Shown one piece after another: positions 45,401 through 54,815 of a DNA stretch of 64,000 bases (the stretch's first letter is position 1; each line of letters opens with the position of its first letter). Under the pieces are notes generated by a model. That model searched no databases, was not told the origin of the DNA, and saw only the letters and a list, made by a program, of their open reading frames with translations. The stretch covers positions 97,348-161,347 of the forward strand of contig NZ_LZLS01000097.1 of the NCBI RefSeq assembly GCF_001673365.1, written 5' to 3'. Source of the DNA: Mycobacterium asiaticum. Its GTDB lineage: Bacteria; Actinomycetota; Actinomycetes; Mycobacteriales; Mycobacteriaceae. Both the position numbers and the translations under genes were made by a program.

Positions 45401-47132
45401 CCGCGAAGTCTTGAGGCAAACGCTCCAATGTTTGCTCTACGACAGCTCCGACCGCCACGTCGACCTCCTGCTCAAGGATATGGAGCAGCGTCGTAACTCG
45501 GCACGTATCAGAGCCATCAGGAACGCATCCTCAGATGCCGAACGCCTACTCATGTTTGCGGGTGAGAAGCGCCTGAGGACGCTGGTCCCTAAAGACGCGC
45601 TCACCTATCTAGTCAACGACGGAATGGTCGAGCCGCACGGTCTCGACCTCGCCAAACTCTGCGTGACGATGTTGGGTGTTCGCGCACTGGAACGCGTATG
45701 CAAGGTCGACCCGCGCGGACTGCCGGTTCCCGCTCCGTCGACGTGGGTGGGTTCCTACAACACTCGAGAGTGGGTGAAGCGGCTCGGTTTTGGTGATGAA
45801 TGGGCGGGCCAGAAGGCCAAGCGACGGAACAAGCCGACGGAATATATCGACGGTCCCACGCAGCTCGATGCCCTGCACGACTATCAACGGGTCGTATCAC
45901 AGCGCCTCAGCAACCTACTGCGCGGCATAGGGCCCACGCGAGGGATTATTTCGCTTCCGACGGGAGCCGGAAAGACGAGGGTGGCAGTACAGACCGTCAT
46001 CCAGTCAATTCGTGACGGCAGCCTCGACGAATTTGCCCATGGATCATCTTTCTTCGGCCCGATCCTGTGGCTGGCCGACGGAGAAGAATTGTGCGAACAG
46101 GCGATCGATGCATGGTCATATCTCTGGCGGGCGCTGGGCCGCCAGGACACACAGTTGATCCTCAGCCGATTCTGGTCGAACTACGAAATGGAGGAGGAAT
46201 CCGCAGGCGTCCAGGTCGTAGTGGCGACGTGGCACAAAATCAAGGCCCGCGCCGTGGGCAAGAAGGCGTTTGCCTGGTTGGCCGAGGCTCCTATCGTGAT
46301 CATCGACGAGGCGCACGGCGCCTACACTCCCTCGTACACAACGATCCTCGAGTGGCTCGGGCGCGGTACCCGGCAGCGAGAAAAGCCATTGATCGGGCTG
46401 ACGGCAACGCCCTTCCGGGGACGCCGCGACAGTGCGGAAACCGAGCGCCTCCTGACTCGGTTCGGCGACAACCGTCTGGACGAAGGGGTATTCGGCAACG
46501 AATTGCCGCAAGTCAGGCTGCAGCGCGACCGCGTCCTTGCGCGGGCCAGCCTCGAGATTCTTGGTGGTGTGTCCATAAAGCTGTCAGATCACGAACTCCA
46601 AGAGTTCAAGTCAATGGGCTGGCTTTCCAAAAGTGCCGAAATCAGAATCGGTCGGGATGAAGACCGCACCCGTACGATCGTTGATTCGGTCCTGAGCAAG
46701 CCGGAACACTGGCAGATTGTGGTCTTCGCTGCCTCGGTTGAAAATGCCCAGACGCTGGCCACTCTGCTCACCCTGCACGGGCGTCCGGCAGCCTCGATCG
46801 ACCAGGACACCAGTCCGGAGGACCGCCGCGTCGCGATCGAGAGATTCAAGTCGGGTGATTTGAAAGTCTTGACGAACTATGCGGTCTTGTCGCAGGGCTT
46901 CGACGCTCCGAAGACGGATGCTGTCTACATCACCCGTCCGACAAGCAGCGAGGTGCGGTACCTACAAATGGTTGGTCGCGGTCTTCGCGGACCGAAGAAC
47001 GGTGGTACCGAGGAGGTTCTGATCGTCAACATGCTCGACAACATTGTCGAGTTCGGTGACAGCATCCAGTTTCAAACAGTGAAAGATATCTTCGAGGCAG
47101 AACGCGATATGGAGTCGGCTCATGTCGGGTAA
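42423..47132 (+). CDS. GHKL (sacsin/HSP90-like) ATPase fused to SF2 helicase
   Basis: A 1569-aa protein. Its N-terminus is a sacsin-type GHKL ATPase: QELVQNAADAL (N box, about 55-65), VANEGNPF (about 87) and IGRFGLGFKSI (about 112-122). A middle of about 900 residues is unassigned. The C-terminal third is an SF2 helicase with LPTGAGKT (about 1179-1186), IIDEAHGAY (about 1295), TATPFRG and the motif VGRGLRGP (about 1518). GTG 42423 is chosen because GGAGGGAGG is 7 nt upstream; ATG 42405 would place the site inside the gene. It is the first gene of a five-gene run and overlaps the next by 11 nt. GHKL-helicase pairs are known in defence neighbourhoods; here both are in one chain. Confidence 0.88.
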   Translation: MAEGWTDPDRALEGLVNEFRDKCIRVYKEDPNRVEEDAGKERGIAEGGYGRKQIQELVQNAADALQGAPGRIQVNLTDHALYVANEGNPFQDTGVRALLYTHLSNKTGNEIGRFGLGFKSISGISDCPQIFSRSVAFEFSRTQSAERLSVELERHYQPDEVPALRLAWTLNAALELRGDAVLADLAAWATTVVKVPLKVGTAEQLSAEIDEFDESFNLFAPHVRILDLVDAVASRERHFKAAKKGNRVMLTTEDGDREWLVVSTTHDPSPTALESAGHAARRESVAVSWALPLTGGVGLGQLSAFFPVKSGLTLSGRVNAPWKLSDDRINIIECHFNYEILTEVVPQLVVAARRDLIAGGAFGRYIDVLPARGKESRSWADKVLNEPVFQALRASRCLPDLDGDLRAPSSLQRIPDDVAELADRWLAVTGSRGAWVHPDCTTSTERRSKVDRLLQEDDRIKPAGRVLHWLQSVVVDPRPAQSAAAIELAAMLARKGGNTEMDVRDARIILLENGSLAQPVRGRCFLRTSALQNGTSFVAETVSARPATVDAMKFLGITAFEDGGEMLQLLTELRRTGKADWEELWIAMRGSGAQLVHEAFEGVLDGHAAQVVQVRNGHGRWVLPEGLYFAGECLKPLKEDGTHLVDVDYHAGDHEILYLLGVRSRPARSPAGAREKWVARYQRTVRELVGEELKLGIQARQNIEVAGIDSVLGPLACLPDLSVMNRAALTVAVINAVDVALVRVSHPSVLKKAKYVAPELWWVRQHGLLPTTLGVVPVAAAFVAEVPDVPEGLLPCVSQVVLSSDAERVLGLRREIGELDPSGFDSLVQIHISRNDIARVGQAYARWCWTHQEVDPPEQVWVRRDTDWIAADRTGVAVVHSKDAYEELDEFGIPCLLVDTIEYVHVLSTLWSCLEGRGLPVTYSYETSAEPELLTDVFPMLDVLPDAHELDNLTLQKCLSISKVAAVPGQPAAQVVCQSGREANTVLVTGNTDREVLRQTLQCLLYDSSDRHVDLLLKDMEQRRNSARIRAIRNASSDAERLLMFAGEKRLRTLVPKDALTYLVNDGMVEPHGLDLAKLCVTMLGVRALERVCKVDPRGLPVPAPSTWVGSYNTREWVKRLGFGDEWAGQKAKRRNKPTEYIDGPTQLDALHDYQRVVSQRLSNLLRGIGPTRGIISLPTGAGKTRVAVQTVIQSIRDGSLDEFAHGSSFFGPILWLADGEELCEQAIDAWSYLWRALGRQDTQLILSRFWSNYEMEEESAGVQVVVATWHKIKARAVGKKAFAWLAEAPIVIIDEAHGAYTPSYTTILEWLGRGTRQREKPLIGLTATPFRGRRDSAETERLLTRFGDNRLDEGVFGNELPQVRLQRDRVLARASLEILGGVSIKLSDHELQEFKSMGWLSKSAEIRIGRDEDRTRTIVDSVLSKPEHWQIVVFAASVENAQTLATLLTLHGRPAASIDQDTSPEDRRVAIERFKSGDLKVLTNYAVLSQGFDAPKTDAVYITRPTSSEVRYLQMVGRGLRGPKNGGTEEVLIVNMLDNIVEFGDSIQFQTVKDIFEAERDMESAHVG

Positions 47133-48933
47133 CAGCCGGCAAGGGATCGAGCTCAACGAACACCAACTCGAGGTCGTCGAGGCGCCGTGCGACGCACGCG
47201 TGCTGGTGATAGCAGGAGCAGGCCAAGGTAAGACCGAGGTGGTGGTCAGCCGAATAGACAGTCTGGTCCAGAACGAGGGATTGACTGCCTCCGAAGAAAT
47301 CCTGGTCCTGAGCTTTTCTCGAGCGGCGGTATCGGCAGTTCGGAGCCGGCTCGACGCGAGAGACGTTGCCCTGGCCAATGTCCGAACATTCGACTCGTTC
47401 GCTAGTATCTTGCTGCTCGGAGCGGATGTACAACCCGAGGGCAGTTTCGATGCCCGTATTCGACGCGCGACGCGGCTTCTGAAGGAGGCGGACGAAGCGC
47501 CTGACGAGCTCAAGCCTCTACTTCATGTCGTGCTGGATGAGGTACAGGATCTGGTCGGAGACCGAGCGGATTTCGTCATCGCGATTCTGAGATGTCTCGA
47601 TGAGGAAGCGGGCATCACCGCCCTGGGCGACCCCTTGCAAGGCGTGTACGACTTCCAACTCGACGATTCACGCAGCAAGACCTCCGCCAACGATGTCTTC
47701 ACCGAGCTGACCGGTTCCTTCGGATGCGAGACAGTTGGATTAGGCCAAAACTACCGGGCCAGAGGAAAATTCCCGAAGCAGGTTGTCTCGCTGGGTGATC
47801 AGCTCCGGTCGACTCACAATGGCGGTGAAGCGCAGCGGCTGCTCGAGGACCTGATTCTGGATATCCCGGATCGGGGTGAGATCGCAGAATGGTACGACCT
47901 CGTCACACCGGCGGACGGCAAGCGAACAGCTGTGCTTTGCACGACCAACGCGGATGTGCTTCGAGTATCGCGCTACCTGAACGAGAAGTCGGTCGCGCAT
48001 GCCGTCCGCCGGCAGGCGCAAGATTTCGGTGCGGCGCGTTGGATAGCCGGAGCGCTGGGTCCTTTACCCGGTCCACGGGAACGACGGTCGGAGGTCGAAG
48101 CGGCCCTCCAACGGATGCTTGCCGAAGCTGAAGTGGAACAGAAGTGGAAGGAGCTGAAGTCTGCGGAGGGGCGCACAAGGAATCATGACTCGTTGGACCT
48201 GCTTCGAATGGGCAGCCTCGTAAAGGCGCGGGCGCTGCCCCTTCCGCTCACCGAGCCCGATCACAGTTCAGTGATCGTGTCGACAATCCATCGGGCCAAG
48301 GGTCTGGAGTTCGATTGTGTCTTCATCGTCGAGCCCACCTGGTTGCCTGAGGGCGAAGCCAGCTGGACCAGGGTGCGTCGGGAGTACGTGGCATTGAGTC
48401 GCGCGCGCGATCAGATCTACAGCTGCAGGCTGCCCCAATCCAAAACGATGATTACGGCCGATGATCGGCTGGGACGCTTCAAGGAAGAGGCCTGGAGGAG
48501 GAAAAGGCGTGGCTCGTGGACGAAGTCGTTCGAGTTCCTCTATGGCGATGTGGAAACCGCCTATCCTGCCTCGTCATACGCCGTTGACGCCCTGCACATA
48601 CAGCAGACGCTGCAGTCGCTGGACCAACTTGGTATGAGGGTCTATGCAGAACTCGACGAATCCGAGTCCACGCCCGAATCCCCGTCGTATCTTCTTATGA
48701 CGCAAGATCAGCAGCCCCTGGGGCGTACCAGCCCCGCCTTTAACCTTGCCTTTCAGAAGACCTTCGGTTGGTTGAAGAGCCGTCCGACAGTCATTGACGG
48801 TCTGTCTCTGGTGTCAGTGGAGACCGTTGCAGGCGACTACCGGGAATCCGAGAGGGCCGGCGTCGGAAGCTCCGGTTTCTGGCTGGTACCGCGGATAACA
48901 GGCCTGGCGCGCCCCGACTTGAACACAACTTAG
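47122..48933 (+). CDS. UvrD/Rep-like SF1 helicase of the DISARM-related operon
   Basis: A 603-aa SF1 helicase. Walker A is GAGQGKTEVV (Gln in place of the common Ser, residues about 31-40), motif II is LDEVQDLVGD (about 140), motif V/VI regions are STIHRAKGLEFD (about 387) and REYVALSRAR (about 417). The 2B-like insertion is short. The C-terminal 120 residues after SFEFLYGD are unassigned. It overlaps the GHKL-helicase gene by 11 nt and precedes the DrmA-like gene by 16 nt, so its product is probably part of the same complex. Confidence 0.88.
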   Translation: MSGNSRQGIELNEHQLEVVEAPCDARVLVIAGAGQGKTEVVVSRIDSLVQNEGLTASEEILVLSFSRAAVSAVRSRLDARDVALANVRTFDSFASILLLGADVQPEGSFDARIRRATRLLKEADEAPDELKPLLHVVLDEVQDLVGDRADFVIAILRCLDEEAGITALGDPLQGVYDFQLDDSRSKTSANDVFTELTGSFGCETVGLGQNYRARGKFPKQVVSLGDQLRSTHNGGEAQRLLEDLILDIPDRGEIAEWYDLVTPADGKRTAVLCTTNADVLRVSRYLNEKSVAHAVRRQAQDFGAARWIAGALGPLPGPRERRSEVEAALQRMLAEAEVEQKWKELKSAEGRTRNHDSLDLLRMGSLVKARALPLPLTEPDHSSVIVSTIHRAKGLEFDCVFIVEPTWLPEGEASWTRVRREYVALSRARDQIYSCRLPQSKTMITADDRLGRFKEEAWRRKRRGSWTKSFEFLYGDVETAYPASSYAVDALHIQQTLQSLDQLGMRVYAELDESESTPESPSYLLMTQDQQPLGRTSPAFNLAFQKTFGWLKSRPTVIDGLSLVSVETVAGDYRESERAGVGSSGFWLVPRITGLARPDLNTT

Positions 48934-48949
48934 GAGTTGCAGCACCGCG

Positions 48950-51900
48950 ATGGCGAATCTTGTTGAGCAGTACGGTTTTCGCGACGACGTTGTCGAGGAA
49001 TTGGTCAAGGACCTCGTCGGACCGGCAGAGGGCGCGGACGAGATCATCACCGATCTTCCGCTGGACCGGTACATCGCGGGTGTGCTCTGGCCGGCAGACG
49101 ATCTGCTGCAGGAGGCGCCGGAGCCTGATAGCGGTGAAGCAGAGGAGTACGATTCCGGCGACAGCCCGATATCCCAGGCCCTGATGCGCTACCCGACGTC
49201 AATGGGTATCACCTTTTCCGTTGACCTCGCGAAGGCTTCGTCCGTGCAGATCGCAGTCGATGCAGCCAAATACGTTCCCTCCGGAAAAATGGACAGTGGC
49301 GAGACGTCCGGTTCTGAGCGACCAGCCCGGCGCAAGCAAAGGGCGAAACCGGACTCATGGATTCGTCACCCGCAAGTCGTAGACCCCATCGAATGGGATG
49401 TCAGCACGCCAGGGGCGAAGAAGATTGACGTTGTATCCGGCCTTCAGCTGTACGTGTACGCCCGACTGCCGAAGAACGGGCGTGTGGCAGTGTCGGTTGC
49501 ACTGCGCAATACGCAGGTACCACCTAGAGGTGAACTGCGCGATGCATATGCCTGGTTCCAGGTGGGTGTCGAGGTGCAGTCATCTGCCCAATCCATCGTG
49601 GACCGATCTTCCTACGGTGTGCTAAGTGATGATGCCGACTTGCGCTCGGCTGCACTGCTGTACCGCAATGCGCGGGTCTTCGCGATCGGACACGGCTGCG
49701 CCGCCATCTGGGATCGCGACGGGACTTCCTCTCACGTCGAACGAGTGGCATCGACCTTCATCCCCCGGCAGGAAATATTTAGGGCGAAACCCGGTGGCGT
49801 AAGCGAGGATATCGACCTTCGAATGTCGTTTCTGAGCAACGCAACCGACGAGGAACTGGCAACGAATCTCGGTCGATTGGTCACCGAATACCGCGAATGG
49901 ATCGACCGGTTGACTACGAACGTTCAGAATGGCGAGGCGCACGTCGAGGACGGGCTGAAGGCCGTTGCCGACGAACATGTCTCACGTGCCCGAGGTGCCG
50001 CCGAACGTATACAGAACGGCATCAATCTGATCGTAACCGATCGAGATGCCGGCCGTGCCTTCCGCCTCGCTAATGCCGCCATGCAGCTGCAGCGAGCACG
50101 CCAAGACTGGGTGCGGAGCGGTGCAGTTGGTGTGGTCGGCGATGGCGTTCAACAAAGCTGGAGGCCGTTCCAGATTGCTTACATTCTGTTGAACCTGCCG
50201 GGTCTCGCAGACCCTAACCACGAAGACCGCGACATCGCAGATCTGCTTTGGTTTCCGACAGGGGGTGGTAAGACCGAGGCCTACCTCGGATTGGTTGCGT
50301 TCACGATCTTCCATCGCAGGCTGAAGGATCCCGAAACACTCGGTGTCGCGGTCATTATGCGGTACACCTTGCGGCTGTTGACAATTCAACAGTTCGAGCG
50401 CGCGACTATGCTGCTCTGTTCGCTCGAGCGGTTGCGGCAGCGTGAGAACGACCTAGGGCACCGACCGTTCTCAATCGGTCTCTGGGTCGGCCAAGGAGCA
50501 ACCCCGAACACTCTATTGGAAGCACGCAAATCTCTCCGAGACATCGCCGACGGCAGGGAGCTCAACGAGAAGAACCCCGTCCAGTTGACGCAGTGCCCTT
50601 GGTGTGGTCAGGACTTGAACGAAAGTCATTATTCAGTAGTCAAGTCGCCCGACGAGCGACTCAGAATCGCATGCGGGAATGGTTCCTGTGACTTCAGAGA
50701 CGGCCTGCCTGCCTATCTTGTCGATCAAGATATTTATCGTGTTCGTCCCGAATTGGTGCTTGGTACCGTAGATAAGTTTGCACAAATGACGTGGCGCGAA
50801 GAAGTGCGGAACTTGTTCGCGCGCGACGGAATTGGTACGCCACCCTCTCTGATTATTCAGGACGAGCTGCACCTGATCTCGGGGCCGCTCGGTTCAATCG
50901 TCGGGCTCTACGAAGCCGCAATCGATGCTGCCTGCGGCCAATTGACCTCCGAAGGTGTTCGTGGCCGGCCGAAGGTGATAGCCTCCACGGCGACCATCCG
51001 CCGTGCCGACCGTCAGATTCGTGCAGTCTTCGACCGTCGTGCACAGCAGTTCCCACCTCCGGGCATAGATCCCGATCAATCGTTCTTCGCCGAACCCGCC
51101 CCTCGCGAACAATTCGGGACTCGCGAGTACGTCGGGGTGATGGCGCCAGGAACCAGTCACGCCACGCTGATGGTCAGGGTCTACGCCGCCATATTGCAGG
51201 CCGCCCACGATTTGGCGGCGAGTCCCGAGACCAGGGATCCATATTGGACGCTCCTCGGATATTTCAACAGCCTTCGAGTACTAGGGAGCGCGAATCTCCA
51301 AGTGGAGGGCGACGTCCGGGACAGGCTGCAATTGGTCGCCCGTCGCAAGCAGGCGTCGCCGCGTGACCTGCGGCCACCGGTCGAATTGACGAGTCGCGTA
51401 CCTTCGGCGGACATCCCCCGCACGCTCAAGAGCCTCGAGAAGGCTTTCGCCTCGGGCTCAGCGAATGACGTAGTCCTGGCGACCAACATGATCTCCGTCG
51501 GGGTCGATATCGACAGGCTCGGGTTGATGGCCGTGATGGGTCAACCTCAATCGAGCGCCGAGTACATCCAGGCGACCAGTCGCGTCGGACGCCAGCATCC
51601 TGGTCTGGTTGTCACCATTTTCAACTCAGCGCGTTCGCGCGACAGGTCGCACTATGAGAACTTCGTCCCGTATCACCAAGCGTTGTACCGCGCCGTTGAG
51701 GCCACTAGCGCGACACCGTTCGCCGCTCGCGCCCGCGATCGGGCCCTGCACGGAGTGCTTGTTTCCCTCGCCCGCCTCTTGGTGAATGACCTTGCATCCA
51801 ACGGCTCGGCCCACAAGGCCACTGTTCGATACGACGAAATCACCCAGTTGGCTGAGTTTTTGGAGCAGCGCGCACAGGCTGTCACCGATCCGGAGGAAGC

Positions 51901-52153
51901 TGAGGACACAAAAAATCAACTGGGCGCTCTCCTCGAGGTGTGGGCCGAGGCTGCTGAATCTCGGCCGGACATGCAGTACAGAAATAGTCGCGACTACGAC
52001 GATTCGCTCCTCGTGCCCTCAGACGTGGCTTTGACGGACGAAGACATCGAGTACTCGACTCGAGACGCGCCGTGGCCCACCTTGCAGAGCATGCGGGACG
52101 TCGATGCCGAGAGTGCCCTTTTCCAGATCTCGGCGAGAAAGGTGGCACGATGA
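48950..52153 (+). CDS. DrmA-like helicase
   Basis: A 1067-aa protein of the DISARM DrmA type. A long N-terminal region (1-420) precedes Walker A FPTGGGKTEAY (about 435). A zinc motif CPWCG and C-GNGSC lies about 545-580, then QDELHLISGPLG (about 637), the unusual DELH box of this family. The C-terminal helicase half has NMISVGVDIDRLG and ATSRVGRQHPGL (about 877). It overlaps the DrmB-like gene by 4 nt, the standard drmA-drmB arrangement. In DISARM, DrmA binds DrmB and acts on incoming phage DNA. Confidence 0.9.
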   Translation: MANLVEQYGFRDDVVEELVKDLVGPAEGADEIITDLPLDRYIAGVLWPADDLLQEAPEPDSGEAEEYDSGDSPISQALMRYPTSMGITFSVDLAKASSVQIAVDAAKYVPSGKMDSGETSGSERPARRKQRAKPDSWIRHPQVVDPIEWDVSTPGAKKIDVVSGLQLYVYARLPKNGRVAVSVALRNTQVPPRGELRDAYAWFQVGVEVQSSAQSIVDRSSYGVLSDDADLRSAALLYRNARVFAIGHGCAAIWDRDGTSSHVERVASTFIPRQEIFRAKPGGVSEDIDLRMSFLSNATDEELATNLGRLVTEYREWIDRLTTNVQNGEAHVEDGLKAVADEHVSRARGAAERIQNGINLIVTDRDAGRAFRLANAAMQLQRARQDWVRSGAVGVVGDGVQQSWRPFQIAYILLNLPGLADPNHEDRDIADLLWFPTGGGKTEAYLGLVAFTIFHRRLKDPETLGVAVIMRYTLRLLTIQQFERATMLLCSLERLRQRENDLGHRPFSIGLWVGQGATPNTLLEARKSLRDIADGRELNEKNPVQLTQCPWCGQDLNESHYSVVKSPDERLRIACGNGSCDFRDGLPAYLVDQDIYRVRPELVLGTVDKFAQMTWREEVRNLFARDGIGTPPSLIIQDELHLISGPLGSIVGLYEAAIDAACGQLTSEGVRGRPKVIASTATIRRADRQIRAVFDRRAQQFPPPGIDPDQSFFAEPAPREQFGTREYVGVMAPGTSHATLMVRVYAAILQAAHDLAASPETRDPYWTLLGYFNSLRVLGSANLQVEGDVRDRLQLVARRKQASPRDLRPPVELTSRVPSADIPRTLKSLEKAFASGSANDVVLATNMISVGVDIDRLGLMAVMGQPQSSAEYIQATSRVGRQHPGLVVTIFNSARSRDRSHYENFVPYHQALYRAVEATSATPFAARARDRALHGVLVSLARLLVNDLASNGSAHKATVRYDEITQLAEFLEQRAQAVTDPEEAEDTKNQLGALLEVWAEAAESRPDMQYRNSRDYDDSLLVPSDVALTDEDIEYSTRDAPWPTLQSMRDVDAESALFQISARKVAR

Positions 52154-53880
52154 ATGCGGCGAAAGCTCGGCGCAGCCAGTTGCTGAGTACATATGGCGTG
52201 GGAGGGTTGTTCCCAGCTGAATCAACAAGTTTCATGATCGCTGGCCTTCACGAATGGAACGTTGATCGGGCTGAGCACATCTCCGAGCCGCGACTGGCCA
52301 GGGCCCTCGGTGTAACTGAACTCAAGGCGCCGCCGGCCGGAGGCAAGCGGGATGTGCCCGTCATCCGCTACCCGTTCACGCAGGTGTGCCCCAAGTGCCG
52401 ACGTATTGGTCCGCTCTCGAAGTTGTCGAAGGACAACGATGCCAAGTGCAAGGTCGATAAGGTCGATCTGAGCCCGTTCAGGCTGATGGCTGCATGCCGC
52501 AACGGGCACGTCAGCGAATTTCCTGTTTACTGGTGGCTGCACAAGGGGCAGCAGGACCGGATCCGTGGCGATGAGCACGAGATGAAACTCAACGTGCTCG
52601 GGCGAACGTCTTCTCTAGGTGACCTGACATTGTCATGCACGTGCGGTGTCGAGAGCCGCAGCCTCGACGGTGCGATCGGCGCAGGATCCCTCATAGATTT
52701 CGGCAAATGCACCGGGTTGCGGCCTTGGCTCGGACTCGACACGAACGAAGACTGCGACCAGTATCCGCGCGCGGTCCAACGCGGCGCTTCCAACGTGTGG
52801 TTTCCTGCCGTGCGGTCGTCAATTTCCATACCGCCTTACTCAGAAGCGCTTGCGAAGTTCGTCGACAAGAACTGGGAAATGGTCAAGGACCCCGATGCCG
52901 TGATCCCTCCCGTCCTCGCCGGCCTGGCCGCAATGTCGAAGGGACGCTTCAGCGTCGACCAGATCACCCGCGAGATCGGGCGGCGGCGCGGCGAAGAAGA
53001 AGACGACGAAGAAATCTCGGAGGCCAGACTCCGCGTCGACGAATACAAGGCGCTGGTCGAAGGACGTGAAGAGGAAGGCCTCGATTCGGATTTCGTGTGC
53101 CTAACTCGCGAGGTCCCCGACGGCTTCGAATCTCTGATCTCCGACGTGCGGAAGGTCACCAGACTGCGAGAAGTACGCGCATTGCAGGGCTTTACCCGTC
53201 TCGACGGGGCACCTGATCCGTCCGGCCCAGGGCAGAAACTGTGTGCCCTCGCACCAACGCACCTGCACTGGCTGCCAGCGATCCAGGTGATCGGTGAGGG
53301 TGTATTCCTCGCGTTCCGCCGTAACGCACTCGCGGAGTGGGCTGCGGGCGACTTTGCGCAGGGTAGGGCCCGCGCACTTCAGAAGGCCGCCGACCGGGCG
53401 GCGGCGGACTACGGTCGCACTCCCGCCCCCGTGGATATCGTGAAGGTCGCCGTCCACACCTTGTCGCACATCATCATTGACCAGTTGTCTCTCGACGCTG
53501 GATACCCGGCCGCCGCGCTTCGGGAACGACTGTTCGTGGACGAGAAGATGGCCGGGCTGCTTGTCTACACGGCAAGTTCTGACTCGGCGGGCAGTCTGGG
53601 CGGGGTTGCGTCCAGGGCTGAGACAGAACACCTCGGGGCGGCACTCCGAGAAGGACTGCAACGCCTGTCGTGGTGCTCGTCCGACCCGGTGTGCATCGAG
53701 TCGTCGGGCGCCGGCGCCGACGGGCTCAATCTCGCAGCATGTCACGCGTGCGTGCTCGCGCCGGAGACATCGTGTGAAATGAACAACTCCTTCCTGGACC
53801 GGGCTCTGCTTTTCGGCACCCACGACGAAGGCTGGGAGGACGCGGGATTGTTCAGCGACATCGTCGAGAAGGCGCGCTGA
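52150..53880 (+). CDS. DrmB-like protein (DUF1998)
   Basis: A 576-aa protein with the DrmB opening RRSQLLSTYGVGGLFPAES. A Cys pair (CPKCRRIG) is followed later by CRNGH and CTC, likely zinc sites. The C-terminal DUF1998 domain begins VKVAVHTLSHIIIDQLSLDAGYP and contains CACVL...SC near the end, as in DrmB. ATG 52150 is set by the 4-nt overlap with the previous stop; the frame is open to 52072. DrmB is the partner of DrmA in DISARM. Confidence 0.9.
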   Translation: MNAAKARRSQLLSTYGVGGLFPAESTSFMIAGLHEWNVDRAEHISEPRLARALGVTELKAPPAGGKRDVPVIRYPFTQVCPKCRRIGPLSKLSKDNDAKCKVDKVDLSPFRLMAACRNGHVSEFPVYWWLHKGQQDRIRGDEHEMKLNVLGRTSSLGDLTLSCTCGVESRSLDGAIGAGSLIDFGKCTGLRPWLGLDTNEDCDQYPRAVQRGASNVWFPAVRSSISIPPYSEALAKFVDKNWEMVKDPDAVIPPVLAGLAAMSKGRFSVDQITREIGRRRGEEEDDEEISEARLRVDEYKALVEGREEEGLDSDFVCLTREVPDGFESLISDVRKVTRLREVRALQGFTRLDGAPDPSGPGQKLCALAPTHLHWLPAIQVIGEGVFLAFRRNALAEWAAGDFAQGRARALQKAADRAAADYGRTPAPVDIVKVAVHTLSHIIIDQLSLDAGYPAAALRERLFVDEKMAGLLVYTASSDSAGSLGGVASRAETEHLGAALREGLQRLSWCSSDPVCIESSGAGADGLNLAACHACVLAPETSCEMNNSFLDRALLFGTHDEGWEDAGLFSDIVEKAR

Positions 53881-54014
53881 ATTCATCAGAAAGAATGGGC
53901 GGCGACACCCATGCAGCAACGCGGCGCGCCGGTAATCGACGTCGACGGCTGGCTGGCTGGCTGGGTTCATCCGCGGGGACGTGCCTCACACTCGGCAATA
54001 CTAATCTTGGGTAT

Positions 54015-54812
54015 GTGCCTCATCGAAGAGTCCCCAGACCGTTGAACGCGTCGTTCGCGGCCGATTTACTCGGTTGGAAAAGGAAGCAGCGAAGTGCTGG
54101 ATTCGTCCCAAATACTGCGGACGGCAATAATGCCGCCTCAGTCGCCCTGTCCAGCGCAATTCTTGACGAGCTAAATATTAAGCGGGAAGTTGCTTCTGGA
54201 GTGAAAAACCCGCAGAGCGGCCGCCCTCTCGAATTGGCGGTTGCGGCCACCCTCAAGTCAGATCTGCCAGCGCTAGACTCGTCACGGCGGTGGGTTGTCA
54301 ATGAAGCGTCTCGACCGATCACCGAGTTCCTGCAGTACGGCCACCTCAAGAAAGTAGATCAGCTGGTCAAGGAAAATGCGGAGCTGCGGACGACGCTCGG
54401 TATGGACTACATCATCAAGCCCGATGTGGTGGTCGGTCTGCCGTCACGCCATCCCGACGAACCGTTGTTTCTACATGCCGCCATTTCGTGTAAGTGGACG
54501 ATCCGCAGCGATCGCGTGCAGAACATCCGGCATGAGAACAATCAGATGATCCGGCACCGGCGTGAGCGATTGCCGCATTTGGTCACAGTCACCGCCGAGC
54601 CGCTACCAAGTCGATTGGCTGCAATTGCCCGCGGCACCGGCGAGGTTGACGCCGTGTACCACATAGCGTTCGGTGCATTGGATGATGCGGTGGTCAATCT
54701 GGCTATGAAACAACGAATTTCAGTGGAACAGGTCGATGCCTGGAATGAGGTAACCAGCCAAGGGCGAGTACGGCCATACAGCGATCTCGCCGAGACGCTC
54801 GCTCTTTGGTGA
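54015..54812 (+). CDS. NgoMIV-family type II restriction endonuclease
   Basis: A 265-aa protein closely resembling NgoMIV, whose site is GCCGGC. The active-site pattern is IIKPDVVVG and then HAAISCKWTIRSDR, i.e. the PD...SCK residues, and TAEPLPSRL and GTGEVDAVYH are also family motifs. NgoMIV itself is 286 aa. GTG 54015 puts the N-terminus in line with the family. The gene lies 134 nt after the DrmB-like gene on the same strand and ends 3 nt before the end of the convergent methyltransferase gene. The recognition site is inferred, not shown. Confidence 0.9.
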   Translation: MPHRRVPRPLNASFAADLLGWKRKQRSAGFVPNTADGNNAASVALSSAILDELNIKREVASGVKNPQSGRPLELAVAATLKSDLPALDSSRRWVVNEASRPITEFLQYGHLKKVDQLVKENAELRTTLGMDYIIKPDVVVGLPSRHPDEPLFLHAAISCKWTIRSDRVQNIRHENNQMIRHRRERLPHLVTVTAEPLPSRLAAIARGTGEVDAVYHIAFGALDDAVVNLAMKQRISVEQVDAWNEVTSQGRVRPYSDLAETLALW

Positions 54813-54815
54813 ACG

